Under the pieces are notes generated by a model that had not been told where the DNA came from, made no database searches, and worked only from the letters and a program-made list of their open reading frames with translations. From the NCBI RefSeq assembly GCF_028368995.1, contig NZ_JAQNDL010000003.1, positions 124,001-188,000 of the forward strand: DNA of 64,000 bases. The letters run 5' to 3'. Within the stretch, counting starts at the first letter, position 1, and each line of letters starts with the position of its first letter. The stretch comes from Nannocystis bainbridge. GTDB lineage: Bacteria > Myxococcota_A > Polyangia > Nannocystales > Nannocystaceae. Of the stretch, positions 58,601 through 64,000 are shown piece by piece. The position numbers and the translations under genes were made by a program.

Positions 58601-61600
58601 TGCACGCCGGCGGCGCCATCTTTGACCTGACCCTGCTCACCCGCGAGACCGAGGACGACGGCCTCGCGGCCGCGCTCGAGTACAGCACCGACCGCTTCGA
58701 TCGCTGGCGCATCGAGCAGCTTGCCCGCGCGATCGAGGTCGTGCTCGCCGAACTCACAGCGCCTCCGGTCCCGATCTCCGAGCTGCCGCTTTTGACGCCA
58801 GTTGAGCAATCACAGCAGTTCGCGCTCGCCTGCGGACCGCCGCAGGACAGCGCGCCGGGCGGGGTGCACGCTCGCTTCGAGGCTCAGGTCGACCACACGC
58901 CCGACGCCGTCGCCCTCGTCGACGGCGACGCGCGCGTGACCTACGCGCAACTGGAGCGCCGCGCCAATCGCCTGTCTCATCATTTGCGCGGGCTCGGGGT
59001 CAGGCGCGGCAGCCTCGTCGGCGTGGTCGCCACGCGCACCGCTGCCACCTTCGTCGCCGTGCTCGCCGTCCTCAAGGCTGGTGGTGCCTACGTCCCGCTC
59101 GATCCGTCCTACCCCGCCCAGCGGCTCGCGCACATCCTCGAGGACGCCGGCCTGCGCTGGATCGTCGCCGAGCCCGACGCCGCAGCCCTCCTCCCGCCGC
59201 ACACGGCCCGACTCGTCGAGCCCGACGCACCCTCGCCCGACGCACACCGGCTCGAGCCTTCGGACCTCGGCCCCGACGACCTCGCCTACGTGCTCTACAC
59301 CTCGGGCTCGACCGGCCGACCGAAGGGCGTGGCGATGCCGCACGGGCCGCTGCACAACCTCGTGGGTTGGCATCTGCGCGACCCTCGGCTCGGGCGTCCG
59401 GCGCGGACCCTGCAATTTGCCTCGCTCAACTTCGACGTCTCGGCGCAGGAGTTTCTCACCACCTGGGCCACCGGCGGCGCGCTGATCCTCGTGGCCGAGG
59501 ACGCCCGTCGAGACGCGCGGGCGCTGCTGGCCCTGCTCGCGCGCCAGGCCGTCGAGCGGTTGTTCCTCCCCTTCGTGTTCTTGCAGCACCTCGCCGAGGG
59601 GCCCCCGGCGCCGTCTCTCGTCGATGTCATCACCGCCGGCGAACAGCTCAAGCTCTCGCCGGCGCTCCGCGAGTGGTTCGGGCGCATGCCGGCGTGCGCG
59701 CTCCACAATCACTACGGCCCGACCGAGGCCCACGTCGTCACCGCGCACGTCCTGCTCGAGTCACGCGAATCGTGGCCGAGCTTGCCGCCGATCGGCGCGC
59801 CGATCTCCAATACCCGGATCTACCTGCTCGACGCCCATCAACGCCCGGTCCCGCCCGGCGTCACCGGCGAGCTCCACATCGCTGGCGCCGCCCTGGCCCG
59901 CGGCTACCTCGGCCAGCCCGCCCACACCGCCGAGCGCTTCGTGCCCGATCCATGGTGTCCCGGCCAGAGGATGTACCGCACCGGCGACCTCGCCCGCCGC
60001 GCGCCGGACGGCGACCTCGAATACGTCGGTCGTCGCGATTCGCAGGTCAAGCTGCGCGGCGTCCGGGTCGAGCTTGGCGAGATCGAGGCCGTCCTGACCG
60101 AGGATCTCGCCGTGACCGCCGCCGCGGCCGTCGTGCGCGAAGATGTCCCCGGGGACAGGCGGCTCGTCGCTTACGTCGCCGCCAGCGGGCCGCTCGACCT
60201 CGACTCGCTGCGCGCGCGCCTGCGGGCCCGCCTGCCCGCGCCGATGCTGCCCGCCGAGCTGGTCCCGCTGCCCCGCTTGCCGCTGCTGCCGAGCGGCAAG
60301 CTCGATCGCCATGCCCTGCCGCCCCCTCCGCAGCGCTCCGCCGCGCCGCCGCGCGACACGCCTGCTTCGACGCTCGAGCAGCAGATCGCCGCGAGCTGGC
60401 GCGAGCTGCTCCAGCTCGACCACGTCGACCTCGACGATCGCTTCTTCGACCTCGGTGGTCACTCGCTGCTGCTCGCCCAGGTCCGCGCTCGCCTCGAGCG
60501 CACCACCGGGCGCACGATCGCCCTCGTCGAGCTGTTCCGCCACCCGACGATCCGCGAGCTCGCGCGTCACCTCGGCGGCGCCAATGACAGCCGTGATTCA
60601 CCAGCCTCGCCGCCGCCACCGCTCACCGCGCCGACCGGCGACGCGCGGGCGATCGCCATCATCGGCATGGCCGGTCGCTTCCCCGGCGCCGCCAGCGTCG
60701 ACGCGCTGTGGGCCGCCCTCGTGGCCGGGCGCGAGCTCATCACCTTCTCCACCCGCGAGCAGCTCGTGGCCGCCGGCGTCGATCCGGCCCTTATCGACGC
60801 CCCGCGGTTCGTGCCCGCCATCGGCGTCATGCCCGACGCCATGTGCTTCGACGCCGCCTTCTTCGGCTACGGCCCGCGCGAGGCCCGGCTCCTCGATCCG
60901 CAGCAGCGCGTCCTGCTCGAGGTCGCCTGGGCCGCGCTCGAACACGCCGGCCACGCCCCCCGCGGCAGCGAGCGCCCGGTCGGCGTGTTCGCCGGCTGCG
61001 AGGTCCCGCGCCACTGGCTCGAGCGAATCGGTGCACCGGGCGGCCCGCTCAGCATCGAGGAGTACGAGGTCGGCTTCGCCAACATGAACGACACCCTCGC
61101 CACCCGGGTCGCCTACGAGCTCGGCCTGCGCGGCCCCGCCTTCACCGTCCAGACCGCCTGCTCGACCTCGCTGGTCGCGGTCCACCTCGCCTGTCAGAGC
61201 CTGCTCACCGGCGAATGCGAGCTGGCGCTCGCCGGCGGCGCCGTCGTCATGCCGCCCGACCGGCTCGGTCACGTCTCCGAGGGCGGCTCGGTGGTCGCGC
61301 CCGACGGCCGCTGCCGGCCGTTCGACGCCGACGCCCAGGGCATCGTCGGCGGCAACGGGGTCGGCGTCGTCGTGCTGAAGCGCCTCGCCGACGCTCTGGC
61401 CGACGGTGACAGCATTCACGCAGTGATTCATGCCACCGCGATCAACAACGACGGCGCGCGCAAGGTCGGCTTCACCGCCCCGAGCGTGCCGGGGCAGATC
61501 GAGGTGATCGAGCGCGCGCTGGCCCTCGCCGCCGTCGACCCGGTTCGGATCGGCCTCGTCGAGGCTCACGGCACCGCCACGCGCCTCGGCGACCCGATCG

Positions 61601-64000
61601 AGGTCGCCGCGCTCACCCAGGCCTGGCGCCGGTCGACCGCCGCGCGGGGTTACTGCGCGCTCGGCTCGATCAAGGGCAACATCGGCCACCTCGGGGCCGC
61701 CGCCGGCATCGCCGGGCTGATCAAGGCCGCGCTGGCGCTGGCGCGCGAGGCCATCCCGCCGACCCTGCACTTCCGCGCCGCCAACCCCGAGCTCGCGCTC
61801 GACACCAGCCCGTTCTTCGTCAACAGCGATACAATAACATGGCCCAAAAGCCATGTTCCACGATTCGCCGCCGTCAGCGCGTTCGGGGTCGGCGGCACCA
61901 ACGCCCACGCAATCCTCGGCGAGGCCCCCGCGATCGCCCCGGGCGAACCGTCGCGGCCGGTGCAGTTGCTGGTGCTGTCGGCGCAATCCCCCGCCTCGCT
62001 GGCCGAGGGCGCCACGCGGCTCGCCGACGCCCTGAGCGGTCCCGACGCGCCCGCGCTGGCCGATGTCGCCCACACCCTCGCCCGCGGCCGCACGCCCATG
62101 CGCCATCGTCGGGCCGTCGTCGCCCGCGACGCCGCCGCGGCCGCCGTCGCCCTGCAGACCGGCGATCGGGCCCGGGTGGTCGACGGCCTCGCCGGCGACC
62201 GACCGCCGCGCATCGCCTTCATGTTCCCCGGCGGCGGCACCCAGACCGTCGGCATGGGCCGCGAGCTCTATACCGCCGACCCGTCGTTCCGCGCCGAGTT
62301 CGACGCCGCCGCCGATCGCTTCGCCGCCGAGCTCGAGCTCGACGTCCGCGCCCTGCTGTTCACCGCCGATCCCGACGAAGCTGCCCGCGGATTGCTGCGC
62401 CCGACGCGATTTTTGCCCGCGATCTTCTGCTGTGAATACGCGCTGGCCCGGCGGCTCATCGCGCTCGGCGTCGTACCGGCCGCGGTCACCGGTCACAGCC
62501 TCGGCGAATACACCGCGGCCGCGATCGCCGGGGTCCTCTCGCTCGCCGACGCGGCGCGCCTGCTGGCCATCCGCGCCCGGCTGCACGAATCGATCGAGCT
62601 GCCCGCCGGCCTGCTCGTCGTCAGCCTGTCCGAGGCCGCCCTGACGCGACGGCTCACGCCCGACCTAGACATCGCCGCCGTCAACGCCGAGGACAGCTGC
62701 GTGGTCGCCGGCCACCTCGCCGCAATTGAATCCTTCGAGGCCGAGCTCGCCCGCGACAGCGTCGAATGCCGGCGCCTGCCGGTCTCGGGCGCCTCGCATT
62801 GCGCGCTGGTCGATCCGCTGCTGGCCCCCCTGGCCGCCTGCGCCCGCGAGCTCGACCTCGCCGCGCCGACCATTCCGCTCGTCTCCAACGTCACTGGCGA
62901 TTGGCTCGGCGACGACGAGGCCCGCGATCCGCAGCACTGGTGCCGTCACCTGCGCGGCGCCGTGCGCTTCGCCGACGGCCTCGGCCGCTTGCTCGCCGAT
63001 CGCGACCTGCTGCTCGTCGAGGTCGGCCCCGGCCGCACCCTCGCCGGGCTCGCGCGCCGCCACCCCGACGCTGGCGGCCGCCCGATCGTCGCCACCATGG
63101 CCGCGCGCGGCGGCGGCCGCACCGACCTCGAGGCGTTCACCCACGCGCTCGCCCAGCTGTGGTGCCGCGGCGTCGACCTGCGCTGGGACGCGCTGTTCGC
63201 CGGCGAACGCCGCCGCCGCGTGCCGCTGCCGACCTACGCGTTCGCGCGGGTCCACCACGAGCACCCCGTCGCCCCGGCCCGGCGCGGCCGAGACGTCGCA
63301 GCATTCCCGATCACCGATGCGCCCGTCGCTCCTGCCATCATTCCCGCCGACGCCCTCGCCGACCCGATCGCGCGGACCCTCGCCGACGTGTTCGCCGAGG
63401 TCCTCGGCGTGCCCGCGCCGGGCCTCGCCGACAATTTCTTCGACCTCGGCGGCTCCTCATTTTTGGCCCTGCGCGTGCGCGTCCGCGTCGAGGAGCTGCT
63501 CGCGGTCAAGCTGCCGGTGCATGCATTCGTCGAGCACCCCACCCTCGCCGGCCTCGCCGACCTCGTGCGCGCCCGCCTGCCCACGGTCGCCGCGCCCGTC
63601 CCCGCGCAAGCGCGGCTCACCGTCGCATTGCGCCCGGGCCCTGGTCGGCGCCTGTTCCTGTTCCAGCCGATCGGCGGCACCGTCTTCACCTACCTGCCGC
63701 TGGCGCGGCGCCTCGAGCCCTCGCTTCACGTCATCGGCGTGCGCGCCTCCGGCATGGAACCCGGGGAGCCCGTCTTCGATCGCCTGGACCCGCTGCTCGA
63801 TCGTCTGCTCGACGAAGTCCGCGCCTGCCAACCGCACGGCCCCTACCTGCTCGGCGGCCACTCGGCGGGCGGTGTGCTCGCCTTCGAGCTGGCGCGGCGG
63901 TTGCTCGCGGCCGGCGAGCGCGTCGAGAATATCGTCATGCTCGACACCGCCTCGCTCGCGCTGGTGCGGCGGCTGGTCATCACCAGCGACGAGGACGTGT
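55636..64000 (+). CDS. Hybrid NRPS/PKS synthase (A-T-C-A-T-KS-AT-ACP-TE), 3' partial
   Basis: One open frame of at least 2788 residues, running past the window. AGGAG lies 8 bases before the ATG. Domains: adenylation 1 (about 30-520; YTSGSTGRPKG at 179), carrier 1 (GGHSL, Ser569), condensation (HHIVTDG at 756), adenylation 2 (about 1070-1560; YTSGSTG at 1221), carrier 2 (Ser1610), ketosynthase (Cys1842 in TACSTS, His1978, His2018), acyltransferase (Ser2288 in GHSLGEY), ACP (Ser2608) and thioesterase (Ser2743 in GHSAGG). No reductase domain lies between KS and ACP. The A2 pocket residues read D-V-Q-F-I-A-H-V-V, as for proline; A1 reads roughly D-I-Y-H-L-T-L-I-E, close to serine-type codes. Expected product: an aminoacyl-prolyl beta-keto unit. 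Palindromes at 60144 and 61836 are in frame. Confidence 0.93.
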   Translation, partial: MKSGLPLESVDLAAARRAVIDDWNATAIDLDGERCLHACVAAQVARTPERIAVVAESGSWTYAELDRRADAIAAELQRRGARRGTLVAVCADRSCELLAGLLGVLRAGAAYVPLDPEHPRERLEFMLADCGAPLVLAQRRHAALLSAAAATLVVLDASFPPAGPVAAEVGPDDLIYVMYTSGSTGRPKGVMNIHRGVVNRLLDMQRTLPLGADDRVLQKTPCGFDISVYELFWPLLAGATLVMARPGGHRDPAYLVETIASHAITTIHFVPPMLAAFLEQDDLGPCHSLRRVLCTGDVLAPALVQACHARLDVEVYNLYGPTEAAIEVTAHRCERDSDTASVPIGKPIANCTIYVLDPAGEPVPPGTAGELHIGGVQVSRGYWGRPALTAERFVPDPFTAAPARRLYRTGDLARWRSDGVLEFLGRLDHQVKIRGVRVEPGEIEAVLREHSQVRDALVVVHEQASERRLVAYVVFAGESPHDLAALRASLANRLPAAMVPAALVPLAAIPVLSNGKIDRSALPRPEAQSPERVAPRGPIELAIAELWQSVLGAGECGVKDEFLAIGGHSLHAAQIVARMRRALGRSISLAEFFAHPTIAGQAALLAERARPAEDAIPALSADSGPLSFAEERLYFLHQLAPASPAYHCPHAFHITGECDEARLEAALLALVGRHDVLRTRYLAEAGLPRRAIDRQARLDLARRDLSHLAPEARSEVLAAMLATEVGRPFDLAAGPPLRAGLVRLDRDARVLWLVQHHIVTDGWTDALLLRELGQLYEFGQIDAAPSLNYADYAAWQRHDRSDQHHAALARWQARLAGAPALLTLPIDRPRSDASTGRGARVTFAVSPTTLAPLRHLARAAGATLAHALLSVFVAVLRRFADQDDMVVGLTTAARARVELEEVAGFFVNTLPIRLDLADDPTLPTLLARVRDAVLAAHADETVPFEQIVRTVRAPRDLGGSPLVQVAFAPQPRIDTSLRLRGCAVRPIDLHAGGAIFDLTLLTRETEDDGLAAALEYSTDRFDRWRIEQLARAIEVVLAELTAPPVPISELPLLTPVEQSQQFALACGPPQDSAPGGVHARFEAQVDHTPDAVALVDGDARVTYAQLERRANRLSHHLRGLGVRRGSLVGVVATRTAATFVAVLAVLKAGGAYVPLDPSYPAQRLAHILEDAGLRWIVAEPDAAALLPPHTARLVEPDAPSPDAHRLEPSDLGPDDLAYVLYTSGSTGRPKGVAMPHGPLHNLVGWHLRDPRLGRPARTLQFASLNFDVSAQEFLTTWATGGALILVAEDARRDARALLALLARQAVERLFLPFVFLQHLAEGPPAPSLVDVITAGEQLKLSPALREWFGRMPACALHNHYGPTEAHVVTAHVLLESRESWPSLPPIGAPISNTRIYLLDAHQRPVPPGVTGELHIAGAALARGYLGQPAHTAERFVPDPWCPGQRMYRTGDLARRAPDGDLEYVGRRDSQVKLRGVRVELGEIEAVLTEDLAVTAAAAVVREDVPGDRRLVAYVAASGPLDLDSLRARLRARLPAPMLPAELVPLPRLPLLPSGKLDRHALPPPPQRSAAPPRDTPASTLEQQIAASWRELLQLDHVDLDDRFFDLGGHSLLLAQVRARLERTTGRTIALVELFRHPTIRELARHLGGANDSRDSPASPPPPLTAPTGDARAIAIIGMAGRFPGAASVDALWAALVAGRELITFSTREQLVAAGVDPALIDAPRFVPAIGVMPDAMCFDAAFFGYGPREARLLDPQQRVLLEVAWAALEHAGHAPRGSERPVGVFAGCEVPRHWLERIGAPGGPLSIEEYEVGFANMNDTLATRVAYELGLRGPAFTVQTACSTSLVAVHLACQSLLTGECELALAGGAVVMPPDRLGHVSEGGSVVAPDGRCRPFDADAQGIVGGNGVGVVVLKRLADALADGDSIHAVIHATAINNDGARKVGFTAPSVPGQIEVIERALALAAVDPVRIGLVEAHGTATRLGDPIEVAALTQAWRRSTAARGYCALGSIKGNIGHLGAAAGIAGLIKAALALAREAIPPTLHFRAANPELALDTSPFFVNSDTITWPKSHVPRFAAVSAFGVGGTNAHAILGEAPAIAPGEPSRPVQLLVLSAQSPASLAEGATRLADALSGPDAPALADVAHTLARGRTPMRHRRAVVARDAAAAAVALQTGDRARVVDGLAGDRPPRIAFMFPGGGTQTVGMGRELYTADPSFRAEFDAAADRFAAELELDVRALLFTADPDEAARGLLRPTRFLPAIFCCEYALARRLIALGVVPAAVTGHSLGEYTAAAIAGVLSLADAARLLAIRARLHESIELPAGLLVVSLSEAALTRRLTPDLDIAAVNAEDSCVVAGHLAAIESFEAELARDSVECRRLPVSGASHCALVDPLLAPLAACARELDLAAPTIPLVSNVTGDWLGDDEARDPQHWCRHLRGAVRFADGLGRLLADRDLLLVEVGPGRTLAGLARRHPDAGGRPIVATMAARGGGRTDLEAFTHALAQLWCRGVDLRWDALFAGERRRRVPLPTYAFARVHHEHPVAPARRGRDVAAFPITDAPVAPAIIPADALADPIARTLADVFAEVLGVPAPGLADNFFDLGGSSFLALRVRVRVEELLAVKLPVHAFVEHPTLAGLADLVRARLPTVAAPVPAQARLTVALRPGPGRRLFLFQPIGGTVFTYLPLARRLEPSLHVIGVRASGMEPGEPVFDRLDPLLDRLLDEVRACQPHGPYLLGGHSAGGVLAFELARRLLAAGERVENIVMLDTASLALVRRLVITSDEDV
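60144..60157. repeat. In-frame palindrome in NRPS/PKS gene
   Basis: TGTCCCC and GGGGACA joined without spacer; encodes VPGD near the end of adenylation domain 2. Confidence 0.6.
61836..61857. repeat. In-frame palindrome in NRPS/PKS gene
   Basis: AACATGGC and GCCATGTT around CCAAAA, at the end of the ketosynthase region. It is a CATGGC variant and so only loosely related to the TGTCC family. Confidence 0.5.

Overview
This 64 kb window has very high G+C, dense gene packing and no tRNA or rRNA genes. The gene content points to a predatory myxobacterium, most likely of the Nannocystis type (inference). The signs are lipoproteins with Thr/Ser/Asp-rich linkers after the lipobox, surface proteins ending in a Cys motif, a membrane helix and an Arg cluster (MYXO-CTERM type), Cys-rich 'CGDG' repeats, several eukaryotic-type Ser/Thr kinases with TPR tails, an AgmX/PglI-type lipoprotein, a bacterial alpha-2-macroglobulin and a hybrid NRPS/PKS.

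Layout. 1-3.1 kb: the end of an esterase lipoprotein, an alpha/beta hydrolase and a convergent MYXO-CTERM protein. 3.3-6.9 kb: a polyamine-type ABC importer operon (fused permease, ATPase, Tat-lipoprotein binding protein). 7-16.3 kb: a DoxX-like membrane protein, lipoproteins, an esterase, a hydrolase-methyltransferase fusion, a beta-lactamase-fold serine hydrolase and a first membrane kinase. 16.6-27.9 kb: a signalling region with two kinase-TPR receptors, a large secreted unknown, an ECF sigma factor divergent from the second receptor, an intact trypsin-like protease and a paralogue that has lost its catalytic His and Ser. 28-36 kb: a 2-oxoglutarate/Fe(II)-type oxygenase, a BON-domain protein, an SMI1/KNR4 protein, an M36-like metalloprotease and a histone-H1-like/LRR fusion. 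36-42.8 kb: alpha-2-macroglobulin translationally coupled to a lipoprotein. 43.2-45.5 kb: a divergent pair, a response regulator and a pseudo-receiver protein, sharing the same C-terminal domain. 45.5-54 kb: a FAD monooxygenase/TetR pair with a visible operator, a DUF4874/DUF4832-like lipoprotein, a radical SAM protein, a Fis-type HTH protein, an OmpR-type regulator and a PAS-STAS protein. 54.4-64 kb: a crotonyl-CoA-reductase-like enzyme and one giant hybrid synthase (A-T-C-A-T-KS-AT-ACP-TE) running off the window.

Two genome-scale signals stand out beyond the genes. First, a family of short palindromes built on (A/C)(T)GTCC...GGACA(T/G) occurs more than 20 times, both at ends of convergent genes, where it looks like a bidirectional terminator, and in frame inside coding regions including the ABC genes, the metalloprotease, alpha-2-macroglobulin and the NRPS. 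Second, at least eleven genes have a TAnnnT hexamer only 6-9 bases before the start codon, which implies widespread leaderless transcription. Almost all gene starts were chosen from these promoters, Shine-Dalgarno sites, signal peptides or domain boundaries.
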